Positions 33,315-40,362 of a DNA stretch of 42,423 nt are shown in pieces. The stretch covers positions 1-42,423 of the forward strand of contig JALCPO010000011.1 in NCBI GenBank assembly GCA_022650455.1, given 5' to 3'. The notes under the pieces are model-generated. The model was not told the DNA's origin and made no database searches. It saw only the letters and a list, made by a program, of their open reading frames with translations. The position numbers and the translations under genes were made by a program. Origin of the DNA: Oscillospiraceae bacterium (GTDB lineage Bacteria > Bacillota > Clostridia > Oscillospirales > Acutalibacteraceae). Position 1 is the stretch's first letter. The number at the start of each line of letters is the position of its first letter.

Positions 33315-33491
33315 TCACGCTTCCGGGGGAAGAACCGAAAGCGCGGCGCAGGCGGCAATCGCGCAGCCGCCGACAACGGGCGGCAGGCAGCAGCGACCAG
33401 CCCACAAGGGCGCCCACAAACCCGCGCGGGTACGGGCCGTTCCATCCAAAGGAATATCAGAAACTTCGGAGCGGGTCCATTCCGCATCCAT
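33315..33491 (-). CDS. Possible 58-residue first gene of the ABC operon (perhaps decayed)
   Basis: An open frame behind the operator, with AGGGAG 4 nt before the ATG at 33491. It starts MDAEWTRSEVSDIPLDG and ends in a hydrophobic stretch (VVGGCAIAACAALSVL). In another frame of the same DNA reads GFVGALVGWSLLPAA, which looks more like a membrane helix than what frame one has at that place. This suggests a frameshifted small membrane protein. No family is recognised. It could equally be only leader RNA. Confidence 0.35.
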   Translation of the reverse strand: MDAEWTRSEVSDIPLDGTARTRAGLWAPLWAGRCCLPPVVGGCAIAACAALSVLPPEA

Positions 33492-33500
33492 CCTTCTCCC

Positions 33501-33549
33501 TGTATTATGGTCCTAATACAAGGATACCGGAGCGGGGCCGTTTTGTCAA
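33501..33549 (-). promoter_or_regulatory. Promoter and inverted-repeat operator of the ABC exporter operon
   Basis: In minus orientation: TTGACA (33544-33549, perfect), 17-bp spacer, TATCCT (33521-33526), then directly TGTATTA-N6-TAATACA (33501-33520), a perfect 7-bp inverted repeat lying over the transcription start. The shape (GTATTA/TAATAC) recalls operators of YtrA-type GntR repressors, which often control small ABC operons, but no gntR gene is in the window. Confidence 0.75.
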
Positions 33550-33707
33550 TCCGCGGACAGGCAGACTTTTTTCCTCCGGAAGCGGTTCTTTTGTGGAAAA
33601 TCCCCTCCGATGCCCGCGTTTCCCCGGCCGCGGGGAAGCCGATCCGACCGTTTCGCTCCGGAAATCCGAAGGATACGAAAATATTTTAACTTTTTCTCAA
33701 AAAGGTC

Positions 33708-33736
33708 TTGCATTTTGACGCAAAAGATGATATTCT
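33708..33736 (+). promoter_or_regulatory. Promoter of the lone 5S rRNA gene
   Basis: TTGCAT (33708-33713), a 17-bp spacer, TATTCT (33731-33736), 25 bp before the 5S sequence. The AT-rich stretch upstream (33679-33700) could act as an UP element. Confidence 0.6.
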
Positions 33737-33761
33737 AATGAAGTCATCGCAAGGAACTGAA

Positions 33762-33876
<115 letters not shown>

Positions 33877-33885
33877 ATCGGGAAG

Positions 33886-33915
33886 CAGTCACCCAACAGG
33901 GTGGCTGTTTTTTTT
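33886..33915 (+). terminator. Terminator of the 5S rRNA gene
   Basis: Stem 33886-33894 with 33899-33907 (9 bp, one G-T pair), loop of 4, then T8 (33908-33915). Confidence 0.92.
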
Positions 33916-33938
33916 GCCCTGCTCCGCGCCCAAAGCGC

Positions 33939-33981
33939 AGAAACCCGCCGGGAAACGATTTTCGTTTCCCGGCGGGTTTCT
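33939..33981 (-). terminator. Long hairpin terminator of the phosphohexomutase gene
   Basis: A 19-bp perfect stem (33939-33957 with 33963-33981) with a 5-nt loop, 30 bp past the stop codon. It faces the 5S terminator. The T run is mostly inside the stem, so it may also work as a 3' stability hairpin in either direction. Confidence 0.75.
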
Positions 33982-34011
33982 TTCTGCCGAGCGGGACGGA
34001 CCCCGACAGCT

Positions 34012-35712
34012 CTATTTTTCGATGCCGAGCAGGGCGGGCACGGCCTTATGAAGCTTCCCGATTTCCGTGAGGGATTCCTTTTTGTCGGCGCCCTTCGCGG
34101 AGAGATAAACCTTGATCTTCGGCTCCGTCCCGCTCGGGCGGACGATTACCTTGCCGCCGTTCGCCAGGCGGAACTCCAGCACGTTGGACTTCGGAAGGGA
34201 AATTTCGGATGTCTTTTCGCCGTCGCGGCGGCTGGAAGCCTGGTAGTCGCTCCAGCCCGCGACTTTCGCCCCCGCAATCTCGGCGGGCGGGTTTTTGCGC
34301 AGCGCGTCCATAATGCCGCTCATCCGGATCATGCCGTCCTCGCCTTCAAAGCCGAAATTCAGCAGCTCGTTCTCATAAAATCCGTACTGCTTGTAAAGGG
34401 CTTCCATCGCGTCGACGAGCGTCATGCCCTTCTCGCGGTAGTAGTGCGCCATCTGGCAGATGAGCATGCCCGCGTCCACGGCGTCCTTGTCGCGCACATA
34501 GCCGCCGGAAAGGTAGCCGTAGCTTTCCTCGAACCCGAACACATAGCGGTCCGCCCCGCCCTGCTGCTCCAGCTCCGTAATCTGGTCGCCGATGTACTTG
34601 AAGCCGGTGAGCACGCGGCGCAGCTCGATGCCGTAGTGCTCCGCGACCGGCGTGGCCATGTCGGTGCTGACGATGGTCGTCACCGCGACCGGCTTTTCCG
34701 GAAGGGTGCCCTGCTCTTTGCGCGCGCGGGCGATAAAGTCCAGAAGCAGGACGCCGACCTCGTTCCCGGTCATGAGCCGGTACTCGCCGTTCTGGCGCAC
34801 CGCGATGCCGCAGCGGTCGCAGTCCGGGTCGGTGGCGAGGAGCAGGTCGGGCCGGACCTTTTCGCACAGCTCAAGGCCCTTCTGGAGCGCCTCGCGGATC
34901 TCCGGATTCGGGAACGGGCAGGTGGGGAAGTTGCCGTCCGGGAATTCCTGCTCCGGCACAACGGTGACTTCCCCCACGCCGATCATTTTGAGGATGCGGG
35001 TCACGCAGACGCGCCCCGTCCCGTTGAGCGGCGTGTAGACTACCTTGAGGCCGGCGCACGGTTTCGTGAAAACGCGCTGCTTCATCACTTCGTCGAGGAA
35101 CCGGTCGATCACCTCGTCCTTGATCGTGCTGACCTTGCCGGAGCGGACCGCCTCCTCGAAATCCGTGCGCTTCACGTCGCGGAAAATATCGAGTTTGTCG
35201 ATCTCCGCGAGGACGTCGTCCGCCATTTTCAGGGTGATCTGGCAGCCGTCCGGGCCGTAAACCTTGTAGCCGTTGTACTTGGCGGGGTTGTGGCTCGCGG
35301 TGACGCAGATGCCCGCGTCGCACTTCAGGTACCGCACCGCCCAGGAGAGGGTCGGCGTGGGGGAAAGCCACGGGTAAATGTGGACGCGCACGCCGTTGGC
35401 CGCGAGGACGGCCGCCGCCTGCTTTGCGAAAAGGTCGGACTTGATGCGGCTGTCGTAAGCGATGGCGACGGACGGGTCTTTGCCGCGGGCTTTCAGGTAA
35501 TTCGCCAGGCCCTGCGTCGCCTTGCGCACGGTGTAGACATTCATGCGGTTCGTGCCGGCGCCGATCACGCCGCGCAGGCCGCCGGTGCCGAACGCGAGGT
35601 TCCGGTAAAAGCGGTCGTTGATTTCGTCCGGCCGGTTGCGGATGGAGCGGAGCTCCCGGGTCAGGTCCGGGTCGTCCAGCTCCGCCCGAAGCCATCTTTC
35701 ATATTCAGTCAT
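34012..35712 (-). CDS. Phosphoglucomutase/phosphomannomutase (alpha-D-phosphohexomutase)
   Basis: 566 residues from the ATG at 35712 (GAGGG 8-9 nt upstream). It shows the four signatures of the family: the phosphoserine loop TASHNPAKYNGYKVYGPDG (about residue 140), the metal loop TDPDCDRCG (about 300), the sugar loop GFEESYGY (about 400) and the phosphate loop RPSGTEPKIKVYL near the C-terminus. It interconverts hexose-1- and 6-phosphates, feeding UDP-glucose for the glycosyltransferases. The length fits the PgcA/YhxB group of Firmicutes. Its promoter overlaps the stop of the phosphodiesterase gene. Confidence 0.93.
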   Translation of the reverse strand: MTEYERWLRAELDDPDLTRELRSIRNRPDEINDRFYRNLAFGTGGLRGVIGAGTNRMNVYTVRKATQGLANYLKARGKDPSVAIAYDSRIKSDLFAKQAAAVLAANGVRVHIYPWLSPTPTLSWAVRYLKCDAGICVTASHNPAKYNGYKVYGPDGCQITLKMADDVLAEIDKLDIFRDVKRTDFEEAVRSGKVSTIKDEVIDRFLDEVMKQRVFTKPCAGLKVVYTPLNGTGRVCVTRILKMIGVGEVTVVPEQEFPDGNFPTCPFPNPEIREALQKGLELCEKVRPDLLLATDPDCDRCGIAVRQNGEYRLMTGNEVGVLLLDFIARARKEQGTLPEKPVAVTTIVSTDMATPVAEHYGIELRRVLTGFKYIGDQITELEQQGGADRYVFGFEESYGYLSGGYVRDKDAVDAGMLICQMAHYYREKGMTLVDAMEALYKQYGFYENELLNFGFEGEDGMIRMSGIMDALRKNPPAEIAGAKVAGWSDYQASSRRDGEKTSEISLPKSNVLEFRLANGGKVIVRPSGTEPKIKVYLSAKGADKKESLTEIGKLHKAVPALLGIEK

Positions 35713-35786
35713 ATGCAGTTCCCTCTTTTCGCCCGCGAAGCTTTCTCCGCGGGTGCGTTTTTTAATTTTCCGGATTGCCATTTTTT

Positions 35787-35815
35787 AGATTATCATTTTC
35801 CCCCGGCCCTGTCAA
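35787..35815 (-). promoter_or_regulatory. Promoter of the phosphohexomutase gene
   Basis: In minus orientation: TTGACA (35810-35815), a 17-bp spacer, TAATCT (35787-35792); GATAAT with a 15-bp spacer is an alternative -10. The -35 overlaps the stop codon of the upstream gene. Confidence 0.6.
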
Positions 35816-36285
35816 TAAGCCGAAATCCTTACGATATTGGTGACGATGCCCGCGGGGGTGATGTCCAGCGTGCCGTAGGTTCCGCGGCTGCCGTTCAGGC
35901 TGCCCGGGTTCATGACGTACAGCCCGTCGCGGTACTCCGTCAGCGCGCTGTGCGTGTGGCCGAACAGCAGGACGTCCGCCTTTTTGCGGCGCGCGGCGGA
36001 GACGGCGTCGTACAGACCCAGCTTTACACGGTAAGTATAACCGTGCGTGTAAAAAATATTTTTCCCGGCAAAGGCCGCGAGCCCCTCCGTGGGCAGCGTG
36101 CTGCCCCAGTCGCAGTTTCCCCGCACCAGAAGGAACATTTTTTCCGGGAAATCCCGCTTCATCTCCTCCGCCTCCTCGGCGCCGTCCCCCAGGTGGATGA
36201 CGGCCTCCGCCTTCGGCTGGCTCAAAACGGCCTGCCGGAGCGCCGCGCGGTCGCGGTGCGTGTCCGAAACAACCAGAATACGCAA
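35812..36285 (-). CDS. YfcE/MJ0936-family metallophosphodiesterase
   Basis: 157 residues from a TTG start at 36285 with AGGAGG 9 nt upstream. Metal-binding motifs of the calcineurin-like fold: SDTHRD (Asp8, His10), HLGDGAEE, RGNCDW (Asn), YTHGYTY, FGHTHSALTEY, and the family's NPGSLNGSRG near the end. It hydrolyses phosphodiesters in a metal-dependent way; the natural substrate is not known. It probably has its own transcript, divergent from the sigma-E-like promoter. Confidence 0.92.
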   Translation of the reverse strand: MRILVVSDTHRDRAALRQAVLSQPKAEAVIHLGDGAEEAEEMKRDFPEKMFLLVRGNCDWGSTLPTEGLAAFAGKNIFYTHGYTYRVKLGLYDAVSAARRKKADVLLFGHTHSALTEYRDGLYVMNPGSLNGSRGTYGTLDITPAGIVTNIVRISAY

Positions 36286-36323
36286 GGAATAAAACCTCCT
36301 TCGCCGCCCCGCTCCCGGGACGG

Positions 36324-36353
36324 GTCATATCTTTTCCCCACCCCGCATATCAT
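36324..36353 (+). promoter_or_regulatory. Sigma-E-like sporulation promoter
   Basis: GTCATATC (36324-36331), a 14-bp spacer, CATATCAT (36346-36353). The Bacillus sigma-E consensus, as I recall it, is a -35 like GTCATATT and a -10 like CATACAAT with 13-15 bp between. The match is 7/8 and 6/8. No sigma-A promoter is visible here. Confidence 0.5.
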
Positions 36354-36370
36354 GGAACGGGGTGATAACG

Positions 36371-36538
36371 ATGCAAAACAAAAACGGCAACCAACAGATG
36401 CTGGAAAGCCTGATGAAACAGCTTGGCCCTCAAGACAAAAAGCGGCTGGACGCCCTGCTCTCCGACAAGGCGGCCTGTGAAAAGATCCTGAATTCGCCGG
36501 AAGCCCAGAAGCTGATGAAGGAACTGGGAGGAAAATAA
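36371..36538 (+). CDS. Small unknown protein (55 residues), first of a putative sporulation operon
   Basis: The frame starts MQNKNGNQQMLESLMKQL and ends EAQKLMKELGGK. It is hydrophilic, apparently all-helical, rich in Lys, Leu and Gln. GGGGTGAT is 5 nt before the ATG. The stop codon (TAA) directly abuts the ATG of the next gene, so translation is coupled. I know no function; the short form resembles one helical module of the next protein (NPENMEKIKNLAAMFG). Confidence 0.7.
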   Translation: MQNKNGNQQMLESLMKQLGPQDKKRLDALLSDKAACEKILNSPEAQKLMKELGGK

Positions 36539-36928
36539 ATGGATGACCTGTCCTCCCGCCTCGGCGACCTTTTGAAAAACCCGGAAAACATGGAAAAGAT
36601 CAAGAACCTGGCGGCCATGTTCGGCGGGGACGGGGCCGCGGAAGAGCCGGAGCCCGAAGCCCCCGCTCCCCGGCGCGCGCCCCAGCCTTCCCCGCGGCGG
36701 GAAAGCGAAGGCGCCGGGGGGCTGCCCATCGACCCGGAAATCATGCGCTCGGTCATGAAAATCGCCCCGGCGCTTTCCCGCGCCCGGCAGGAGGACGATT
36801 CCACCCGGCTCCTGCGGGCCCTGCGCCCGTTTTTGGGGGAAAGCCGGAAAAAAAAGCTGGATGAAGCCGTCCGGATCATGCAGCTGATCCGCATGGTGCC
36901 GTTCCTGAAGAGCAGCGGAATCTTTTGA
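36539..36928 (+). CDS. Unknown helical protein (129 residues), second gene of the small-protein operon
   Basis: N-terminus MDDLSSRLGDLLKNPENMEKI, then a Pro/Glu/Arg linker (about 34-65), then a C-terminal helical domain (IDPEIMRSVMKIAPALSRA and TRLLRALRPFLGESRKKKLDEAVRIMQLIRMVPFL). I have the impression that similar small proteins with a 'RLLRALRPFL...KKLDEA' core occur in many Clostridia without assigned function. No membrane segment, no catalytic motif. Ribosome binding is from GGGAGG within the end of the previous gene. Confidence 0.75.
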   Translation: MDDLSSRLGDLLKNPENMEKIKNLAAMFGGDGAAEEPEPEAPAPRRAPQPSPRRESEGAGGLPIDPEIMRSVMKIAPALSRARQEDDSTRLLRALRPFLGESRKKKLDEAVRIMQLIRMVPFLKSSGIF

Positions 36929-36939
36929 GGTGAAGTCAG

Positions 36940-37368
36940 ATGGCAGGGAACTCCGTTTCGGACCACATGGAAATGAGCCGTTTACAGCAGGAGGCGATCC
37001 GGCGCGCACGGGAAATGCAGGCGCGCGCCCAGATTCCGGCTGCCTACGCGCCCGCACGCCGGGAACCTCCGCGCCGGGAAGAGCCCCCGCCGCCGGACGA
37101 CCTTCCCCCTCGGGACGATCCCCTTCCGCCGGACGACCCGCCTCCCCGGCGCAGGGAGCCGCCGCGCGGGAACCCGGCCCCTCCGCGCCCGGCGCGGGAA
37201 AGGCCGAAAGCGCCGCCCGCACCCACGCCCGGCCTTCCTCTGGAAGGCGCGCTGGAGTTCCTGACGAAGGACTCGGAACGGACCCTGATCCTGCTGCTGC
37301 TCCTGATCCTGATGGAGGAAAAGTCGGACACCTCGCTGATTTTCGCCATTCTGTACTTACTGATCTGA
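36940..37368 (+). CDS. Unknown proline-rich protein with C-terminal hydrophobic tail (142 residues)
   Basis: Residues 1-35 are helical and charged. Residues ~36-95 are an extreme Pro/Arg/Asp linker (EEPPPPDDLPPRDDPLPPDD). The last ~40 residues are hydrophobic with an acidic break: RTLILLLLLILMEEKSDTSLIFAILYLLI. This tail looks like a pair of short membrane helices or a membrane hairpin. GAGGTGA overlaps the stop of the previous gene. As third gene behind a sigma-E-like promoter it may be a mother-cell membrane or coat-related protein; that is inference. Confidence 0.72.
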   Translation: MAGNSVSDHMEMSRLQQEAIRRAREMQARAQIPAAYAPARREPPRREEPPPPDDLPPRDDPLPPDDPPPRRREPPRGNPAPPRPARERPKAPPAPTPGLPLEGALEFLTKDSERTLILLLLLILMEEKSDTSLIFAILYLLI

Positions 37369-37369
37369 C

Positions 37370-37388
37370 GCCCGGCCGGGCCGTTTTT
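37370..37388 (+). terminator. Weak terminator after the small-protein operon
   Basis: A 12-bp GC palindrome (37370-37381) followed by CG and T5 (37384-37388). The hairpin loop would be tight, so it may be inefficient; P1 of repeat copy B starts only 20 bp further on in the same direction. Confidence 0.45.
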
Positions 37389-37442
37389 CCGCGGCTTTGC
37401 AAATATGGTTGAATTTTCCGGAAAAGGGGTTTATAATAGATT

Positions 37443-37655
37443 CCGCAAGGCATATGAAAAAGTGCAAAGCAGGAACAGGGTGCACCACCACCCTGCCCCC
37501 TGCATACGGAGCAACACCTCCATACGCAACGGTTTTCACCGCGCATTGCAGGTATTATTATACTTCTTTCCGGTCTTTTTGTACAGGGGGGAAAGGAAAC
37601 CTGTTTTCGCATGGCGGCGCCGTGTATGGATTCACTTCCGTACGCGGCGCTTTTT
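37443..37655 (+). ncRNA. Predicted structured RNA from promoter P1 of repeat copy B
   Basis: The counterpart of the copy A RNA. Relative to copy A the 10-bp terminal stem turns a G-U pair into A-U. The closing helix 37443-37451 with 37659-37667 keeps pairing because G-C becomes G-U. Loop 1 reads GCACCA- instead of TCTCAC-type sequence, and loop 2 is one base shorter. The ACAGG/CCTGT hairpin loop is two bases longer. These changes spare the stems. Confidence 0.45.
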
Positions 37656-37849
37656 GTTGTCTTGCGGAGCCGCGGCGCGGTTCCCGCATTCCACCGTCCC
37701 AGGGGGAGCTCCCCCTCCCTGCGGGGCGGCTCGGGCGGGGGCTGCGTCCCGGCCCCGCCGGTGAAAGCCGTCTGCCGGTTCCGGTTTTCGGGAGGAGAAA
37801 GGTTTTGGAAAACCGCTGCGGACCCGGAAAACGTCGGCGGCCCGCCGGC

Positions 37850-37900
37850 AAAAAAACGCCCCCGCGGCTGTGTCCACCGGCCGCGGGGGATGATTTTTTT
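37850..37900. terminator. Bidirectional terminator inside repeat copy B
   Basis: Stem 37859-37868 with 37880-37889 (10 bp), T7 on the plus side (37894-37900) and seven As (37850-37856) giving T7 on the minus strand. It ends both the P1 RNA and the proBA operon. Confidence 0.88.
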
Positions 37901-37919
37901 GTGGGGCGCGCGTGCAGGC

Positions 37920-38900
37920 TCAGCCTGCCTTGCGAACGGCGTAGAGATATTCCTTCCTGGACGCCGGGTCGGTTTTCAGCACATACTCCATATACTTGGC
38001 GGGTTTCGGCCTGCCGGCGGCGGAGCTGACGCCGGACTCCGCGCGCGTCGGGTCGCTCGGGGGGACGTACCCCACCCGGAGCACGCTGCCCTCGGCGTCC
38101 TTTCGCACGCTTTCCGTGTACGGCTCGTAGGTGCTCTCCATGGAATACAGGGAAACATGGAACTGCGCCTTCGCCGAATCATAAGTATAGAATGTTTCCG
38201 CCGCGGGGTTTTTCGGCTGAAGGGAGCACTCCGGCCCGAACAGCTCCCGGCACGCGTCCGCCACGTCGCCCAGCGGAACAATGGTGCGCCCGGCATCGTC
38301 GTAGCTGGAGTAGCCGGAGCCGTTCTCCGTCATGGTCTTCCAAAGGGAAGCGTTCAGCACGAAATCCGGGTCCGCTTTGTCGGGCGACGCAAACGGCTGC
38401 GGGTCCTGCGCGACCACTACCGTAAGGAATTTGTCGTAAGCGCGCAGCCTGCTGTCGTCCGTCAGGGCCCCGTGGATGCGCGCGCCCACCTCCGAAGCGA
38501 TGAACACCACGCCCACCAGCGCCAGGATCAGGACAAGGGAGCCCACGAAAATTCCGTAGCGGTAGCGGCCCCGGCGCCTGCGGCCGCTCCGCGCCGCCGC
38601 GGCCTTTCCGGTTTCGCCGTCCCACCTCGTCAGAATCTGTTCGCCGTCGGCACGGTCCCGGTCGGGCAGGAAATCATCGATCTCCGACTCGTTGTCCATC
38701 CGGTCGGGAAGCCGTGCGGGGCGTTCCGGCTCCTTCGGCGTTTTCGGCGCCGCGGAAAGCCGGGGCCGCGCTTTCCGCCCGCTTTCCGACCGCCGGGGCG
38801 GCTTCCCTTCCGCGGGCCGCGGCCGCTCCGCCTTCGGCTTTTGGGGATAGACGCTCCGGTAGTCGGCCGAGTAGTCGATGTCCTTGTCGCTGGTGCTCAT
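37920..38900 (-). CDS. Uncharacterised membrane-anchored protein, third gene of the proBA operon
   Basis: 326 residues. The N-terminal ~105 residues are cytoplasmic, disordered and rich in Pro, Arg, Lys, Asp (KPKAERPRPAEGKPPRRSES). One membrane helix follows (YGIFVGSLVLILALVGVVFIA, about 114-134), then an outside domain of ~190 residues with VVVAQDPQPFASPDKADPDFV, LNASLWKTMTENG, RTIVPLGDVADACRELFG and FHVSLYSMESTYEPYTESVRK. I do not recognise the family. The ATG at 38900 lies 13 nt after the proA stop, with GGGGAGAAG before it. The final residues KAG and the stop codon are part of repeat copy B. Confidence 0.72.
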   Translation of the reverse strand: MSTSDKDIDYSADYRSVYPQKPKAERPRPAEGKPPRRSESGRKARPRLSAAPKTPKEPERPARLPDRMDNESEIDDFLPDRDRADGEQILTRWDGETGKAAAARSGRRRRGRYRYGIFVGSLVLILALVGVVFIASEVGARIHGALTDDSRLRAYDKFLTVVVAQDPQPFASPDKADPDFVLNASLWKTMTENGSGYSSYDDAGRTIVPLGDVADACRELFGPECSLQPKNPAAETFYTYDSAKAQFHVSLYSMESTYEPYTESVRKDAEGSVLRVGYVPPSDPTRAESGVSSAAGRPKPAKYMEYVLKTDPASRKEYLYAVRKAG

Positions 38901-38913
38901 GGCTTCTCCCCTT

Positions 38914-40158
38914 TTACCGGACCTGCCCGTTTCCGGTCACGATGAATTTCGTCGTCGTCAGCTCCTTCGCGCCCATGGGGCCGCGCGCGTGCAGCTTCTG
39001 CGTGGAGATGCCGATCTCCGCGCCGAGCCCGAACTCGCCGCCGTCCGTAAAGCGCGTGGATGCGTTCACATACACCGCCGCCGAGTCCACCTCCGCCGTA
39101 AACCGGCGGGCGTTCGCGTAGCTGTTCGTCACGATGGCCTCGCTGTGCCCGCTGGAATATTGGGCGATATGGGCGATTGCTTCGTCCAGGCTGTCCACAA
39201 CCTTGACGGAAAGGATATAATCAAGATATTCGGCGCCGTAGTCCTCTTCCGTGGCGGGCGCCACGCCGCCGCCCAGAATGGCGCGCGTCCGTTCGCAGCC
39301 GCGCAGCTCCACGTGCTTTTCGTCGAGCCTGGCCTTGATGGCCGGGAGCGCCTCCCGCGCGATGTCCTGATGGACCAGCAGGGATTCCGCCGCGTTGCAG
39401 ACCGAAGGGCGGGACGTTTTTGCGTTGAACACGATTTCCGCCGCCATGGCCACGTCCGCCGAGGCGTCCACATAAATGTGGCAGTTGCCCCACCCCGTTT
39501 CAATCACCGGGACGCGGGCGTTCTCCACCACCGAACGGATCAGGTTCTTCCCGCCGCGGGGGATCAGAACGTCGAGGTACCCCGTCAGGCGCATCATCGC
39601 CTGCGCCGAGGCATGGGTCGTGTCGCGCACAAGCTGCACGCAGTCCGCGGGGAGCCCCGCCTGTTCCAGCGCGCGGCGCAGGGCGGCCTCCACCGCGAGG
39701 TTCGTGCGGAGCGCTTCCTTCCCGCCGCGCAGCACGACCGCGCTCCCGGCCTTCAGGCAGATGGCCGCGGCGTCGGCGGTCACGTTCGGGCGCGCCTCGT
39801 AGATGATACCGATGACCCCGAGGGGCACGCGGACCTTTTCGATCCTCAGCCCGTTCGGGCGGACAAAGCCGGAAACCACTTCCCCCACGGGGTCTTCCTG
39901 CGCGGCGACTCCGCGCAGGCCGTCCGCCATGCCTTTCACCCGCGTCTCGCCCAGGGCGAGCCGGTCGAGCAGGGGGGCGCTCACGCCTTCCCGCTTTGCC
40001 GCCGCAAGGTCTTCCGCGTTGGCGGCGAGGATCTCCTTTTGCGAGCGCTCCAGCTCTTCGGCCGCCGCAAGAAGGGCTCTTGTTTTCAGCGGGCCGGCCG
40101 CCGCGAGCGCGCGCGACGCCGCTTTCGCCCGCTTTGCCATCGCGGTCAGATCTTCCAT
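38914..40158 (-). CDS. proA: Gamma-glutamyl phosphate reductase (glutamate-5-semialdehyde dehydrogenase)
   Basis: ProA reduces glutamyl-5-phosphate with NADPH in the second step of proline synthesis. 414 residues from the ATG at 40158 (GGAGG 6 nt upstream), the usual length. Aldehyde-dehydrogenase-fold motifs: VPLGVIGIIYEARPNVT, GSAVVLRGGKEA, LIPRGGKNLI, VIETGWGNCHIYVD, the catalytic Cys in SRPSVCNAAESLL, and TRFTDGGEFGLGAEIGISTQ. It follows proB after an unusually long 204-bp gap. Confidence 0.96.
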   Translation of the reverse strand: MEDLTAMAKRAKAASRALAAAGPLKTRALLAAAEELERSQKEILAANAEDLAAAKREGVSAPLLDRLALGETRVKGMADGLRGVAAQEDPVGEVVSGFVRPNGLRIEKVRVPLGVIGIIYEARPNVTADAAAICLKAGSAVVLRGGKEALRTNLAVEAALRRALEQAGLPADCVQLVRDTTHASAQAMMRLTGYLDVLIPRGGKNLIRSVVENARVPVIETGWGNCHIYVDASADVAMAAEIVFNAKTSRPSVCNAAESLLVHQDIAREALPAIKARLDEKHVELRGCERTRAILGGGVAPATEEDYGAEYLDYILSVKVVDSLDEAIAHIAQYSSGHSEAIVTNSYANARRFTAEVDSAAVYVNASTRFTDGGEFGLGAEIGISTQKLHARGPMGAKELTTTKFIVTGNGQVR

Positions 40159-40362
40159 CCCGTTCCTCCTTCGGCCTTTTGAAAAAGGCCTCGCGAAAAC
40201 TTTATCATCCGGCCGAAACGGACCACAGCAAACCGGAAACCGATCCCCCGGCTTCAGTCGTCCCGTTCCATATGGGTGCGGTCCCGAACGGGCCCGTACC
40301 GCGTTGCAGCATCCGGCCGCCCGAAGCGTGCTCCGGAAAGGCGGCATTGTCCCGTTTCTATT
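40159..40362 (-). other. 204-bp proB-proA gap with inverted repeats
   Basis: The frame of proA stays open upstream to 40347, but with no start signals. A perfect 8-bp GGCCTTTT/AAAAGGCC hairpin sits directly before the proA ribosome binding site (about 40173-40190). A GC-rich dyad (GCGGT...ACCGC with an inner CCCG/CGGG) lies near 40275-40305. TAAAAT at the proB stop codon could be a -10 box, but no -35 is seen. It lacks the AGGGTGGTACCGCG T-box signature. Confidence 0.5.

Larger units (their letters stand above)
37409..37930 (+). repeat. Dispersed ~520-bp two-promoter element, copy B (inverted relative to copy A)
   Basis: The reverse complement matches copy A along its length. It starts at promoter P1 (TTGAAT 37409-37414, 17-bp spacer, TATAAT 37432-37437, plus) and contains P2 in minus orientation (TGTACA 37580-37585, 17-bp spacer, TATAAT 37557-37562). 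The hairpin 37617-37626 with 37641-37650 is followed by T5 (37651-37655). It ends at AGCCTGCCT (37930), inside the last codons of the 326-residue protein gene. Differences from copy A cluster in the loops of two hairpins (near 37481-37491 and 37509-37520), while their stems stay paired. Confidence 0.85.

Noticed and set aside
40159-40362. T-box or riboswitch between proB and proA
   Set aside because: A GCGGT/ACCGC dyad is present, but no T-box consensus or other known aptamer was recognised.
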